Assembly: GCA_024694125.1 (NCBI GenBank)
Contig: JAILKE010000083.1
Span: 1 to 55,615 of the forward strand
Reading direction: 5' to 3'
Length of the DNA stretch: 55,615 bases
Origin: Bacteroidales bacterium
GTDB lineage: Bacteria; Bacteroidota; Bacteroidia; Bacteroidales; UBA3663
Each line of letters opens with the position of its first letter. Position 1 is the stretch's first letter. Positions 9,339-18,800 of the stretch are shown here, piece by piece. A program made the position numbers and the translations under genes. The notes beneath the pieces were generated by a model. The model did not search any database, was not told the origin of the DNA, and worked only from the letters and a program-made list of their open reading frames with translations.

Positions 9339-9785
9339 TTAGGCTAGCAGGCGCTTGACAATGGCAGAGATAGTGCTACCGTCTGCTTGACCGGCCATCT
9401 GCTTTGAGGCCATCCCCATCACGCGCCCCATGTCCTTGATGGACGAGGCTCCAGTGCTTGCGATAATCTGCTTGACAATGTCTTCTATTTCAGTTTCGCT
9501 AAGAGCTTTTGGAAGATATTGTTCTATGACGGCAACCTGAGCCAGTTCGCTTTCTGCCAGGTCAGAACGGTTCTGGTCGGTAAAAATCTTGGCCGACTCT
9601 TTGCCTTGTTTGGCCAATTTCTGCAGCAGTTTGATTGCAGTAGTGTCTTCGAGTGTGTCGTTGGCTCCTGGAGCAGTCTTGGCTTCGAGGAATACTTTTT
9701 TAACATTGCGTAAGGTGTCGAGTCGCACTTTGTCATGGGCCTTCATGGCCTCTTTGATGTCTTCGGAAATTTGATCGAACAACAT
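9339..9785 (-). CDS. yqeY: GatB/YqeY domain protein
   Basis: A 148-residue helical YqeY protein, MLFDQISEDIKEAMKAHDKVRLDTLRNV, with the C-terminal GRVMGMASKQMAGQADGSTISAIVKRLL that resembles the tRNA-binding tail of GatB (amidotransferase subunit B). The family is widespread and is presumed to be linked to tRNA or amidotransferase function, but its exact role is not known. It lies 59 bp downstream of the large GH43 gene in the same direction and may be read from the same transcript. No functional link to the sugar genes is evident. Length is typical. Confidence 0.92.
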   Translation of the reverse strand: MLFDQISEDIKEAMKAHDKVRLDTLRNVKKVFLEAKTAPGANDTLEDTTAIKLLQKLAKQGKESAKIFTDQNRSDLAESELAQVAVIEQYLPKALSETEIEDIVKQIIASTGASSIKDMGRVMGMASKQMAGQADGSTISAIVKRLLA

Positions 9786-9844
9786 GATTTAATTTTTTTA
9801 TGAGTGAATATCTTGTATTTGGTTAATCGTTTATTCTTGAAGGA

Positions 9845-11965
9845 TCAACGATTGACAATTTCGAATTTGAATACGCAGCCATTGCGACGATTCGGATCGC
9901 TACCGGCAAATCGGGCGCTATATGGTTCTCCCATGTCTGGACTGCATCCGATGTAGCAATGTGTAGTGAGCGACATTAGCATACATTCTCCTCGTAGCAT
10001 ATCTTGCCATTGAAATAGTTCTGCTTTGCTGCGATCTTTAATGAGACGTACATCTGCCGAAAGTCCGAGACCTGTTATTGAGACATAGCCCATTCCATTG
10101 AGAGCTTCGAGTACAACTCTGCCTAGTCCACAATCAATGACCCTGAATTGGCAATCTTTGCTGTCGAACTCTCGGGAGCCAGGGTAGGCGCGGTAGCATA
10201 GTCCACGTTTCAGAGCTTGCATGCGTGAGCCATCTGCTAGGTTGGTTAGAGTGATGACTTTTCCTGCAGGGTAGTTGGAAGAACGGTCTGCCAATGGTTC
10301 TTTTACCATGAAGTTGTCGAACTCTGCATAACCATAATTGTGCTCATTACTATTGCCTTGCGCTATTTCATGATAGCAGAAGAGGCTATAGCGTGAGCCT
10401 TGGAAGATGCTCAATTGATAGGGTAGAGGCAAGGTGTCTCCGATGGCGGTAAAAGTTTCGTTGTTTGTGCTGTAACTGAAAGTGGCCCACATTTGGTCTA
10501 GGTCAGTATTTACACGTAACAGAACACTCTTGGCTCCCTTTGGAAGATCCCTGTTTTGTGCGGATAATTGCTGATGATGCCATTGTATTTGGAGCTGGCC
10601 GTTATTGCATACTAATCCCACCCAGGCATATGGTAAGTTGAGAATAGCCAGTCCTGCACGGTCTCCATCCTTGAGGTGTGAGCCGTCCAATGTGACAGTG
10701 GCGGTAGAAACTGGCCCTATGCAACGCTGTGTGAGTGTATTGTGAGCCCATAGTAGATTTTCTGCTTCGGCTGCCTGTAGGCGCAACTTTCCTTTGCGCA
10801 AACTCCATAAAGCATCAATGGGTTCGTGGTTCCACTGCCATACATTGCCTAATGTCTTTTTGTCGAAGTTGTCATTTCTCTGGTAGGGAGCAGAGGGCGC
10901 CGAAGGTTTGCCGTCGGGGATAATCCATGTACGAGGTGTGCGACCAGGGTTGCCCTCAAGACCCCATACTGGCCAGCCGTCGGTCCATGTGATAGGACAA
11001 AGGCATGTGGTTCGACCTACACCGACAAAGTCAAGCATTGTACAACCCCACCAACTTCCTTCTGGGGTCTGTACCATACCGCCTTGGTGAATAGTGGCAT
11101 TTCCCAATTCGTTGTCTGGATAGTGTCCAATGTGGAATTTAGCTCCATCGTGTGTCCATTCTCCATGAAGTCCCAATCCTTCAACCAAAGGGAACTTGCG
11201 GGTGCCAAGACTCTCACAACAGCTGACTGCTGTAGTTTCGTAAGGACCAAATATGTTCTTGCTTCGGGCGCACACAAGACGTCCCATTGGGGAGTATTCG
11301 GCTGAAAGAATGTAGTACATTCCGTCTATTTTGTAGGCATGGTGCCCTTCTCCAATGGCACTGCCGCGAGGAATGATGACTCGTTCTGATCCTTCAACAT
11401 ATCCACTGAAGTCGGGCTTGAATTGAGTAACTTTGACTTCGTCATATCCGTGAATTGCCCAGACTTTACCATCTTCGTCAAAGAGAACGCTAAGGTCATA
11501 AATATGCCCTCCGAGCGGCTTGTGTTCCCAAGGACCAGATGCAGATTCACTGGTGAAAAGTTGCAGCCCGTTGCCATTGACATTGGTAAATACATAAAAT
11601 TTGCCATTGTGCCAGCGGATGACTGGGGCCCATACTCCTTGCCCATAAACCATTTTGCCGTTCTGTAATTTCAGTTTGTCTTGGCCTGGTAGTATGTCTT
11701 CCCATCGGTTGAAACAATAGGATGCCAGACTCCAATTGACCAAATCTTTGGATTTAAGTACGACCAATCCAGGCGTGCAGTGCATTGTCGTGCCGGCCAG
11801 GTAGTATTCTTCTCCAACGCGAATGACGTCAGGATCGCTGAATTCGTCGTAGAACAATGGGTTGGTATAGGTACCATTGCCATTGTCTGCTGTCCAACTG
11901 CTAATTTGTGCTGTGGCTGTAATGAAAGCCGACAACATAAAACTTAGTAAAAAGCATTTTTTCAT
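9845..11965 (-). CDS. Large glycoside hydrolase family 43 protein with C-terminal accessory domains
   Basis: 706 residues with a signal peptide (MKKCFLLSFMLSAFITATAQ). The N-terminal ~330 residues are a GH43 propeller: base Asp in FSDPDVIRVGEEYY, second Asp in YDLSVLFDEDG, acid Glu in GEGHHAYKIDGMYY. A beta-sandwich follows (~370-555, RNDNFDKKTLGNVWQWNHEP...YGYAEFDNFMV), as in other two-domain GH43 enzymes. The final ~140 residues (KVITLTNLADGSRMQAL...CVFKFEIVNR) look like a beta-trefoil or similar carbohydrate-binding module; that domain call is inference. It probably removes arabinose or xylose from plant polysaccharides in the periplasm or at the surface. Together with the smaller GH43 and the regulator it forms a small glycan-use block that lacks SusC/SusD in this window. 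Confidence 0.85.
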   Translation of the reverse strand: MKKCFLLSFMLSAFITATAQISSWTADNGNGTYTNPLFYDEFSDPDVIRVGEEYYLAGTTMHCTPGLVVLKSKDLVNWSLASYCFNRWEDILPGQDKLKLQNGKMVYGQGVWAPVIRWHNGKFYVFTNVNGNGLQLFTSESASGPWEHKPLGGHIYDLSVLFDEDGKVWAIHGYDEVKVTQFKPDFSGYVEGSERVIIPRGSAIGEGHHAYKIDGMYYILSAEYSPMGRLVCARSKNIFGPYETTAVSCCESLGTRKFPLVEGLGLHGEWTHDGAKFHIGHYPDNELGNATIHQGGMVQTPEGSWWGCTMLDFVGVGRTTCLCPITWTDGWPVWGLEGNPGRTPRTWIIPDGKPSAPSAPYQRNDNFDKKTLGNVWQWNHEPIDALWSLRKGKLRLQAAEAENLLWAHNTLTQRCIGPVSTATVTLDGSHLKDGDRAGLAILNLPYAWVGLVCNNGQLQIQWHHQQLSAQNRDLPKGAKSVLLRVNTDLDQMWATFSYSTNNETFTAIGDTLPLPYQLSIFQGSRYSLFCYHEIAQGNSNEHNYGYAEFDNFMVKEPLADRSSNYPAGKVITLTNLADGSRMQALKRGLCYRAYPGSREFDSKDCQFRVIDCGLGRVVLEALNGMGYVSITGLGLSADVRLIKDRSKAELFQWQDMLRGECMLMSLTTHCYIGCSPDMGEPYSARFAGSDPNRRNGCVFKFEIVNR

Positions 11966-12037
11966 GTCATGTAATGTATATTGGTATGTGTTCGTGTTGC
12001 GTGAATTCGGGAAATGAAAATTTTAGCTGTGAAAAGC

Positions 12038-12068
12038 TTGCATTTCGTCCGAAAAAGCAGTATCTTTG
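12038..12068 (+). promoter_or_regulatory. Promoter of the ProX/YbaK-type gene
   Basis: -33 TTG (12038-12040), 20-nt spacer, -7 TATCTTTG (12061-12068). The predicted start is near 12075, giving a short leader to the ATG at 12093. Confidence 0.62.
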
Positions 12069-12092
12069 CACCTATATATTTATTATACTGCT

Positions 12093-12614
12093 ATGACAAG
12101 AGAAGAAGTAGTCCTGAACTATTTGAGGATGCATGAAATTCCATTCAGCAACTACAATCATCCCGAGGGAAAAACAATAGAAGAAGCCAAACAATGGTGG
12201 CACGACGATGGGTCAGTTCATTGTAAGAATCTGTTCTTCAGAAATCATAAGGGAAACAAACATTACTTAGTTTGCTTTCATTGTGACCATGATCTTGCAA
12301 TACATGAGTTGGAACAACGGCTCAAGACTTTACTCGTAGCACAGGGATTGCCATCATGTGGAAAACTGTCGTTCGCATCGCCTGAACGTATGATGCGTTA
12401 TCTAGGTCTTGAACCAGGTAGTGTTTCCCCTTTCGGTTTGATCAATGATGCCGACCATCACGTCCACCTCTTCTTGGACCAGAACCTTAAGAATGCAGAG
12501 ACTCTCAGTTTTCATCCTAATGATTGTCGTGGTACGGTTGTGATTAAAAGAGAGGATTTTGAAAGGTATCTGTCGTGCGTGGGCAATACTTATGAGTATA
12601 TCGAGTTGTATTGA
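12093..12614 (+). CDS. Prolyl-tRNA deacylase, ProX/PrdX (YbaK/EbsC) family
   Basis: A 173-residue free-standing editing protein homologous to the INS domain of prolyl-tRNA synthetase. Such proteins hydrolyse mischarged tRNA (Ala-tRNA-Pro for ProX). Visible family traits: N-terminal helix followed by IPFSNYNHPEGKTIEEA, the catalytic-type lysine region HCKNLFFRNHKGNKHYLVC, GKLSFASPERMMRYLGLEPGSVSPFGLIND and the C-terminal HPNDCRGTVVIKREDFERYL. The ATG at 12093 is preferred because the longer frame (TTG at 12066) starts inside the -7 box. It is monocistronic, facing cdsA across a strong bidirectional terminator. The exact tRNA substrate is inferred from the family. Confidence 0.85.
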   Translation: MTREEVVLNYLRMHEIPFSNYNHPEGKTIEEAKQWWHDDGSVHCKNLFFRNHKGNKHYLVCFHCDHDLAIHELEQRLKTLLVAQGLPSCGKLSFASPERMMRYLGLEPGSVSPFGLINDADHHVHLFLDQNLKNAETLSFHPNDCRGTVVIKREDFERYLSCVGNTYEYIELY

Positions 12615-12628
12615 CTTGAATCAAGTCA
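12612..12628. repeat. Short palindrome overlapping the proX-like stop codon
   Basis: TGACTTGA (12612-12619), one spacer base, TCAAGTCA (12621-12628). A perfect 8-bp inverted repeat that includes the stop codon. No T-run follows, so it is probably not a terminator. Role unknown. Confidence 0.4.
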
Positions 12629-12678
12629 TCAAAAACTCAAAGTAGTTCTGACTTGTGATTTGATAATCAAATAGAGCC

Positions 12679-12727
12679 AAAACAGTAAAGCATAAGGCCT
12701 GTCTATGGCCTTATGCTTTACTGTTTT
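12679..12727. terminator. Strong bidirectional terminator
   Basis: A perfect 21-bp stem (12679-12699 with 12707-12727) and 7-nt loop, bordered by A on one side and T on the other (AAAACAG...CTGTTTT). It serves both the rightward proX-like gene and the leftward cdsA operon, which ends at 12729. Confidence 0.9.
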
Positions 12728-12728
12728 C

Positions 12729-13646
12729 TTATAGAGTTTTGAATATAGATATGAGTATCAGATAGAGCATCATGCCAGGGGCAGCAAGTAAGAGTGAATC
12801 AAATCTATCCCACAGTCCTCCGTGACCAGGAAGGATGGTGCCTGAATCCTTGACTCCAACAGCACGCTTGACGAAACTTTCTACTAAATCACCAAAAGTG
12901 CCAAAAATGCTCACTATAAGCCCAAGACCAATCCAATCTAGACGAGTGTAGTGTTTCAGTTCATGTAGGTCCTGTCCAAAGAAGCCCCAGAAAGAGGCCT
13001 GATAGAAAGCCAACGCAAGCAGACAATTGAATATGCATCCACCCCAAAAACCTTCCCAGGATTTCTTGGGCGAGACGCGTTCGAAAAGTTTGTGTCGTCC
13101 GCAGGTTACTCCAGTAAGGTAAGCACCTGTATCGTTGCACCATAGAAAGAAAAATAGCGCTAAAAGTAGGATGCTGTTGTAGTCGTCTTCGATGTTGCCT
13201 AATGGAATCGCAATGCTGTGGAAGGCTATCGTGTTGAGCAATGAAAGCGGCAGTGCTATATAGACCTGTCCCATCAGGATATAGGCCAATTCTCGTAATG
13301 GATTAGCGTGTGTGGTGTACAGTCGGCTGATGAACATTGCTACCATATACACCAAGTATAGAGCAAAAACATTGTCGCCGAATGGCGTAATGTGTGATGC
13401 AGCCAAATAAAAACAGCAAAATAATACTACGCCGCCGAAGCTATGTGTCCATTGGTTGATCTGCACTTCGCGAGATTTGTTGATGAGTGTATAGAATTCA
13501 AACAAAACACCAAATATCAGTAGTATAAAAAGTGCAAAATATGATATTGGACCGCCTAGGACACATCCAATGATGCCTCCTACTATGCAGATGCCAGTAA
13601 GAGTGCGTTGGAGCAAAGAACGATTGAACAAATTGCAAAAAGCCAT
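12729..13646 (-). CDS. cdsA: Phosphatidate cytidylyltransferase
   Basis: Makes CDP-diacylglycerol from CTP and phosphatidic acid, the branch point of phospholipid synthesis, in the inner membrane. About eight hydrophobic segments are visible. The family signature near the C-terminus is intact: SFVKRAVGVKDSGTILPGHGG followed by LWDRFDS, with the aspartates that bind metal. The ATG at 13646 (MAFCNLFNRSLLQ) is preferred over a TTG three codons upstream. It follows ftsH by 12 bp in an rsfS-ftsH-cdsA operon, an order familiar from Bacteroidales. Confidence 0.95.
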   Translation of the reverse strand: MAFCNLFNRSLLQRTLTGICIVGGIIGCVLGGPISYFALFILLIFGVLFEFYTLINKSREVQINQWTHSFGGVVLFCCFYLAASHITPFGDNVFALYLVYMVAMFISRLYTTHANPLRELAYILMGQVYIALPLSLLNTIAFHSIAIPLGNIEDDYNSILLLALFFFLWCNDTGAYLTGVTCGRHKLFERVSPKKSWEGFWGGCIFNCLLALAFYQASFWGFFGQDLHELKHYTRLDWIGLGLIVSIFGTFGDLVESFVKRAVGVKDSGTILPGHGGLWDRFDSLLLAAPGMMLYLILISIFKTL

Positions 13647-13658
13647 TTCTTTCAATAT

Positions 13659-15737
13659 TTATTTAGCAGTTCCTCTATCCGCAGGTTCGCTACCGTTTGA
13701 TGTATTATCGGTAGCGTCTCTGTCGGTTGTTTCTGGTTCATTGATTTTGAGCAACTCATCGCTGCGTGAAGCCCATTTGCGAGGACCAAAGATTGCAATT
13801 ACGTCTTCGGTGAAGATTACTTCTTGCTCTTCAAGTCTTTGAGTAAGTTGCCCATGACCTTCTGCATATTGTTGCAGGAGGGTCTTGGCTCGCTCGTACT
13901 GTTCTGCTATCAGGGCAGAAACCTCTTCGTCTATGATACGGGCACGCTCATCACTGTATGGCTTGGTAAATCCATAATCCTGACCTGTGCTGTCATAGTA
14001 GCATACGTTAGGCAGTCGTTTGCTCATGCCATAATAGACAATCATTGCATAAGCCTGTTTTGTGACACGCTCCAAGTCATTGGCGGCGCCACTGGATATG
14101 TGTCCAAGGAAGAGTTCCTCAGCGGCACGTCCACCCAAAAGGGCGCAGAGTTCGTCGCACATAGCTTCTTTTATGGTAATCTGTCGTTCTTCGGGCATAT
14201 ACCATGCTGCTCCGAGGGCCTTGCCTCGTGGTACTATAGTAACCTTGACCAATGGAGATGCATATTGGAGATGCCATGATATGGTAGCATGTCCTGCTTC
14301 ATGTACGGCGATGCTGTGTTTCTCTTCCTGCGTCATTATCTTGGACTTCTTTTCCAAGCCGCCTATGATGCGGTCCACAGCATTGTTGAAGTCTGTGGCT
14401 TCAACTACTTTCTTGTCCGCGCGGGCAGCTATTAAGGCTGCCTCGTTGCAGACATTGGCAATATCTGCTCCAGAGAAGCCTGGAGTCTGTCGGGCTAACT
14501 TCTGTACATCCAGATCTTCGGCCAACTGCAATGGCTTGAGGTGTACCTTGAAGATTTCGATACGGTCCTGCAGTTCGGGTAAGTCAACGTGTATCTGCCG
14601 ATCGAAGCGGCCTGCTCGAAGTAATGCTTTGTCGAGAATGTCAGCACGGTTGGTAGCTGCTAATATGATGACGCCGGAGTTGGTCCCAAATCCATCCATC
14701 TCGGTGAGGAGCTGATTGAGCGTATTCTCACGTTCATCATTACCGCCGCTGAAGTTCTTGCTGCCACGAGCTCGTCCTACCGCATCTATCTCGTCTATGA
14801 AGATGATGCAAGGAGCTTTTTCTTTAGCCTGGCGGAAAAGGTCGCGCACTCGGCTGGCACCTACACCTACAAACATCTCGACAAAGTCCGAGCCAGACAT
14901 GGAGAAGAAAGGAACGTCAGCTTCGCCTGCCACTGCTTTTGCAAGTAAGGTCTTACCGGTGCCCGGAGGGCCTACAAGCAAGGCTCCCTTTGGAATTTTG
15001 CCACCCAAATTTGTATATCGTTCAGGGTTCTTGAGGAACTCCACTATTTCCTGTACCTCTTGTTTCGCTTCGCTCAGACCTGCAACGTCCTGGAAGGTGA
15101 CTTTCATCTTGTTGTCCTTCTCGTATACTGTGGCCTTGCTACGGCCTACGTTGAAAATTCCGAATGGGCCGCCGCCATCCTTGCTGGGCATGCGACGGAA
15201 CATGAAGAACCAGAAAAACAGTATCATCAAGATTAATGGTCCAAACGAATAGAGCAATTCATGCCACATGCGACTGCGCTCATAGCGAACATTCAATTTG
15301 CTGCACTTGCTTCCTTCTTCTTTCCTCCATTCTTCTACTTCCTCTGCAAAGCGGTCGCTACTCGGTAAACTTGTCTTAACGGTTACATGAGTGTTGTTCT
15401 TGGTGGCTTGATTGTATTCGTCGCTCAGAGCCTGAAAATCGGAACCAGGGTCATGGGCCAATATGGCTGAAGCTTCCAGTTCGCGAGCATCTACGACGAC
15501 CTTGTCGAAACTGCCCTGTTTGGTCAATGATTGGAACTGGCTGTAATCTACCGAACGAAGAGAACTCCCATCACTCGACATATACATATATGCCAAGAAC
15601 AGGCCAATGATTAAATATACATAGAATATGTTAAAACGAAATTTGAAGCCGCCCTCGCCGTTGTCTGTTCCGAATTTGACAAAGCGGTTATTCTTCTCGG
15701 CTGATTCGGGCTGCTTGTTGATGTCTTTTTCTGCCAT
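13659..15737 (-). CDS. ftsH: ATP-dependent zinc metalloprotease FtsH
   Basis: Membrane-anchored AAA+ protease that degrades misfolded membrane proteins and selected soluble regulators. Of 692 residues, TM1 is ~36-53, a periplasmic segment follows to ~160 and TM2 is ~162-180. Walker A GPPGTGKT is at 256-263, Walker B IIFIDEID at 311-318, the arginine-finger region [20 protein letters not shown] at ~361-380, and the zinc site HEAGH at 479-483. The start codon shares one base with the rsfS stop (TAATG), indicating translational coupling. The periplasmic segment is longer than in E. coli FtsH, as is common in Bacteroidota. The C-terminal ~30 residues are polar and low-complexity. Confidence 0.97.
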   Translation of the reverse strand: MAEKDINKQPESAEKNNRFVKFGTDNGEGGFKFRFNIFYVYLIIGLFLAYMYMSSDGSSLRSVDYSQFQSLTKQGSFDKVVVDARELEASAILAHDPGSDFQALSDEYNQATKNNTHVTVKTSLPSSDRFAEEVEEWRKEEGSKCSKLNVRYERSRMWHELLYSFGPLILMILFFWFFMFRRMPSKDGGGPFGIFNVGRSKATVYEKDNKMKVTFQDVAGLSEAKQEVQEIVEFLKNPERYTNLGGKIPKGALLVGPPGTGKTLLAKAVAGEADVPFFSMSGSDFVEMFVGVGASRVRDLFRQAKEKAPCIIFIDEIDAVGRARGSKNFSGGNDERENTLNQLLTEMDGFGTNSGVIILAATNRADILDKALLRAGRFDRQIHVDLPELQDRIEIFKVHLKPLQLAEDLDVQKLARQTPGFSGADIANVCNEAALIAARADKKVVEATDFNNAVDRIIGGLEKKSKIMTQEEKHSIAVHEAGHATISWHLQYASPLVKVTIVPRGKALGAAWYMPEERQITIKEAMCDELCALLGGRAAEELFLGHISSGAANDLERVTKQAYAMIVYYGMSKRLPNVCYYDSTGQDYGFTKPYSDERARIIDEEVSALIAEQYERAKTLLQQYAEGHGQLTQRLEEQEVIFTEDVIAIFGPRKWASRSDELLKINEPETTDRDATDNTSNGSEPADRGTAK

Positions 15738-16168
15738 TAGTCGATGTCTTGAATTTTAGTGATTTTTGCATCTTCCCACAATGTTTCGAGGCTGTAGAAA
15801 GCGCGAGTTTCAGGTTGAAAAATGTGTACTAGTATGTATCCATAATCGATAGCAACCCAAAGTCGGTTGTTCATGCCAACTGTACCTTGGTCGCGAGTTT
15901 CGAGTTCTTGCCGAACGTGCTTCATTAACGTGTTGGCTATGCCATACACTTGCGTCGATGATGTGCCCTCGCATACAACGAAGTACTGAAAGGCAGCTTC
16001 TTCCAGCTGTCGCATATCAATTATTTGAATGTCGTGTGCCTTGCTGTCTTGCAAACCCTCCACGATCGTATTAAGTAACTTGTCTTGCAATGTTGTATAG
16101 TTATACGTGAGTGTAAATTCGGACGCGAAGGTACTAATAAAATGTGAGAAAACCGAGAAATTGAACAA
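15737..16168 (-). CDS. rsfS: Ribosome silencing factor RsfS
   Basis: RsfS binds ribosomal protein uL14 and blocks subunit joining when nutrients are short. The conserved core is present: QYFVVCEGTSSTQVYGIANTLMKHVR, NNRLWVAIDYGYILVHIFQPETRAFYSLETLWEDAK. The start is uncertain. The ATG at 16168 gives 143 residues with an atypical N-terminus, and a promoter-like TACCTTCG on the minus strand at 16133-16126 would then lie inside the gene. A TTG at 16090 (LQDKLLNTIVEG) would give the usual ~117 residues and may be the true start. It is first in the rsfS-ftsH-cdsA operon. Confidence 0.88.
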   Translation of the reverse strand: MFNFSVFSHFISTFASEFTLTYNYTTLQDKLLNTIVEGLQDSKAHDIQIIDMRQLEEAAFQYFVVCEGTSSTQVYGIANTLMKHVRQELETRDQGTVGMNNRLWVAIDYGYILVHIFQPETRAFYSLETLWEDAKITKIQDID

Positions 16169-16203
16169 AAAAATGATTTTTTTTAGTTTTTTTAATCAAA
16201 AAC

Positions 16204-16234
16204 TTGCCTATGTGTGGGAAAATATATATATTTG
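16204..16234 (+). promoter_or_regulatory. Promoter of the DUF3127 gene
   Basis: TTG at 16204-16206, 20-nt spacer, -7 TATATTTG at 16227-16234. The predicted start near 16240 leaves a leader of about 84 nt before the ATG at 16324. Confidence 0.55.
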
Positions 16235-16323
16235 CACGCTGATTTGAGAGCCTTGCCGATACGATTGAGATATTCGGATGGAACTTGAATAGTCACACAA
16301 AATTAATATTTTTAGAGCATACA

Positions 16324-16758
16324 ATGGAAATCAAAGGAAAAGTAATGCAGGTGTTACCCCTTAAAACTGGTACCAGTCAGCGCAGTGGTAATACTTGGAG
16401 AGTGCAGGAGTATATCTTAGAGACTTACGATCGCTTCCCACGCAAGGTTTGTTTCAACTTCTTTGGCGATACTATTGACCAATATCCTCTCCAGGTAGGG
16501 GATGATATCAATTTGAGTTTCGACATCGAGAGCCGTTCGTACGTCGGACGAGATAATGTTGAACGTTGGTCAACTGACGTACGTGGTTGGAAAGCCGAAA
16601 AGATTGATCCAGCGCAGGTTCAGGCTCCAGCTCCTCAGTACGGTGCTCCGGCACCTGCTCCAGGTATGCAGCCAGCTCCTGCTGTAAGTCAGTTCGATGC
16701 TGCTCCAGCCCCTGCTCCAGCAGCACAACCAAATCCAGCAGAAGATCTTCCTTTCTAA
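16324..16758 (+). CDS. DUF3127 protein with an SSB-like acidic C-terminal tip
   Basis: 144 residues from the ATG at 16324 (MEIKGKVMQVLPLKTGTS); a frame open 13 codons further upstream has no better support. Residues 1-95 form the DUF3127 domain, a small beta-rich fold of unknown function in Bacteroidota (QEYILETYDRFPRKVCFNFFGD, DRGWKAEKI-like end VRGWKAEKI). A Pro/Ala/Gln-rich linker follows to ~138, and the protein ends AEDLPF. That layout (OB-like domain, flexible linker, acidic tip ending Asp-Leu-Pro-Phe) is the layout of single-stranded DNA-binding protein. The tip may recruit SSB-interacting proteins; no DNA-binding residues can be confirmed here. It is monocistronic, between a promoter and a terminator. 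Confidence 0.85.
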   Translation: MEIKGKVMQVLPLKTGTSQRSGNTWRVQEYILETYDRFPRKVCFNFFGDTIDQYPLQVGDDINLSFDIESRSYVGRDNVERWSTDVRGWKAEKIDPAQVQAPAPQYGAPAPAPGMQPAPAVSQFDAAPAPAPAAQPNPAEDLPF

Positions 16759-16764
16759 TACATT

Positions 16765-16804
16765 TATCCCTCAGATGCCAACCAAACTTGGCAACTGAGG
16801 GATA
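16765..16804 (+). terminator. Terminator after the DUF3127 gene
   Basis: TATCCCTCAG (16765-16774) pairs with CTGAGGGATA (16795-16804), with an inner GCCAA/TTGGC pairing and a T-rich TATTTCTTAA just after. It starts 7 bp past the stop. Confidence 0.75.
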
Positions 16805-16840
16805 TATTTCTTAATATATCTAAAAAGGAAGAGTTGAAAC

Positions 16841-16871
16841 TTGTAAAAGTCGTTGGAAATACGTATTTTTG
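16841..16871 (+). promoter_or_regulatory. pckA promoter
   Basis: TTG 16841-16843, 20-nt spacer, -7 TATTTTTG (16864-16871). The leader is about 58 nt and A-rich immediately before the ATG (AAAATAAAGGTATT). Confidence 0.62.
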
Positions 16872-16934
16872 CGAGGTTTTAATCAGTAAAACATTAGTTT
16901 TTCACCAATTTCAAACTATAAAAATAAAGGTATT

Positions 16935-18536
16935 ATGGCAAATTTGGATTTGACCAAGTATGGCATCACTGGTTCTACCGTGATTGCTCACAATCCTTCT
17001 TATGAGGAGTTGTTTAAGGCAGAGACCGATCCTTCATTGACCGGTTACGAAAAGGGCCAGCTTACTGAGCTCGGCGCTGTAAACGTAATGACTGGTATCT
17101 TCACAGGTCGCTCTCCTAAGGACAAATATATCGTTGATGATGCTCAGAGCCACGACAAAGTGTGGTGGACTTCAGAGAGCTACAAGAACGATAATCACCC
17201 AATGAGCGAAGAGGTTTGGGCTAAGGTTAAGGATATCGCTGTTAAGGAACTCTCTAACAAGAAACTTTATGTAGTTGATGCATACTGCGGCGCAAACAAG
17301 GCTACTAGCCTCGCTGTTCGTTTCGTTCTGGAGGTAGCATGGCAGGCTCACTTCATCAAGAATATGTTCATCCAGCCAACCGCAGAGGAACTTGCAAACT
17401 TCGAGCCTAACTTTGTTATTTACAACGCATCTAAGGCAGTTGTAGAGAACTATAAGGAGTTGGGCCTCAACTCAGAGACTTGTGTTGCATTCAACACTAC
17501 TTCTCGTGAGCAGGTTATCATCAACACTTGGTATGGTGGTGAGATGAAGAAGGGTATGTTCTCTATGCAGAACTACTACCTCCCATTGAAGGGTATCGCA
17601 TCTATGCACTGCTCTGCTAACTGTGATATGAATGGAGAGAACACCGCTATCTTCTTCGGTCTGTCAGGTACTGGTAAGACCACCCTTTCTACTGATCCTA
17701 AGCGTCGCCTCATCGGTGATGACGAGCACGGTTGGGATGATGAGGGCGTCTTCAACCTCGAGGGTGGTTGCTACGCTAAGGTTATCAACCTCTCTAAGGA
17801 GAATGAGCCAGACATCTATGGCGCTATCAAGCGTAACGCACTCCTCGAGAACGTTACCGTTGACGCAAATGGCAAGATTGATTTCGCTGATAAGAGCGTA
17901 ACTGAGAATACTCGTGTCTCTTACCCAATCAACCACATCAAGAACATCCAGCCAGGTTCATCTGCACCTGCTGCAAAGAATGTCATCTTCCTCTCGGCTG
18001 ATGCATTCGGCGTATTGCCTCCTGTATCTATCCTGACTCCTGAGCAGACTCAGTACTACTTCCTCTCTGGCTTCACCGCTAAGTTGGCAGGTACCGAGCG
18101 TGGCATCACCGAGCCAACTCCAACCTTCTCTGCTTGCTTCGGTCAGGCATTCCTTGAGTTGCATCCAACAAAGTATGCTCAGGAGCTCGTTCGCAAGATG
18201 AACATGAGCGGTGCTAAGGCTTATTTGGTCAACACTGGTTGGAATGGTACTGGCAAGCGTATTTCTATCCCTGATACTCGTGGTATTATCGATGCTATTC
18301 TCGATGGCTCTATCTTGAAGGCTGAGACCAAGAAGATTCCTATGTTCAACTTCGAGGTTCCTACTTCTCTGCCTAAGGTTAATCCAGCTATCCTCGATCC
18401 TCGTGACACTTACGCAAGTGCTGCTGAGTGGGAGGTTAAGGCAAAGGATCTTGCTGCTCGTTTCATCAAGAACTTTGGCAAGTACACAACCAACGAGGCT
18501 GGTAAGGCTCTTGTTGCTGCTGGTCCTCAGCTCTAA
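16935..18536 (+). CDS. pckA: Phosphoenolpyruvate carboxykinase (ATP)
   Basis: Interconverts oxaloacetate + ATP and PEP + CO2 + ADP. In Bacteroidales it usually runs in the CO2-fixing, ATP-forming direction toward succinate. The 533 residues match the ATP-dependent family (E. coli ~540). Motifs: [10 protein letters not shown] (substrate-binding Arg), [14 protein letters not shown] (metal-binding Lys), P-loop GLSGTGKT at 242-249, and the kinase-2 aspartates in [24 protein letters not shown]. Codon use is conspicuously uniform (GGT, AAG, ATC, CTC-rich) compared with its neighbours, as expected for a highly expressed gene. It is monocistronic with its own promoter and terminator. Confidence 0.97.
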   Translation: MANLDLTKYGITGSTVIAHNPSYEELFKAETDPSLTGYEKGQLTELGAVNVMTGIFTGRSPKDKYIVDDAQSHDKVWWTSESYKNDNHPMSEEVWAKVKDIAVKELSNKKLYVVDAYCGANKATSLAVRFVLEVAWQAHFIKNMFIQPTAEELANFEPNFVIYNASKAVVENYKELGLNSETCVAFNTTSREQVIINTWYGGEMKKGMFSMQNYYLPLKGIASMHCSANCDMNGENTAIFFGLSGTGKTTLSTDPKRRLIGDDEHGWDDEGVFNLEGGCYAKVINLSKENEPDIYGAIKRNALLENVTVDANGKIDFADKSVTENTRVSYPINHIKNIQPGSSAPAAKNVIFLSADAFGVLPPVSILTPEQTQYYFLSGFTAKLAGTERGITEPTPTFSACFGQAFLELHPTKYAQELVRKMNMSGAKAYLVNTGWNGTGKRISIPDTRGIIDAILDGSILKAETKKIPMFNFEVPTSLPKVNPAILDPRDTYASAAEWEVKAKDLAARFIKNFGKYTTNEAGKALVAAGPQL

Positions 18537-18559
18537 TCGACTATATCAATTCTATATAC

Positions 18560-18593
18560 GGAGGTTTGCATACAATATGCAAACCTCCTTTTT
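18560..18593 (+). terminator. pckA terminator
   Basis: GGAGGTTTGCATA (18560-18572), loop CAA, TATGCAAACCTCC (18576-18588), then TTTTT. Perfect 13-bp stem 23 bp after the stop. Confidence 0.93.
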
Positions 18594-18702
18594 AATATCA
18601 TTGTTTGCTATAGTCCCTTTGTTTCTTCTATTAAGTCTCTTTCGAACTTTTCATACATTTTATTGTGTATATAAATGAGTCTTAACATGCTCATATTTAA
18701 GA

Positions 18703-18737
18703 ATCCCCAACCTGCATTTTTTTTGCAAGTCGGGGAT
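18703..18737 (-). terminator. Probable terminator of the leftward secreted-protein pair
   Basis: ATCCCC (18703-18708) pairs with GGGGAT (18732-18737), and the stem extends through AACCTGCA/TGCAAGTC with a mismatch around an internal T-run. The trailing T-tract on the minus strand is weak. Confidence 0.5.
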
Positions 18738-18800
18738 TTACAATTTTCAAACAAACCGTAATTGGTACATTGTCCAACTATAAATGTCCGAAAAATGAAG

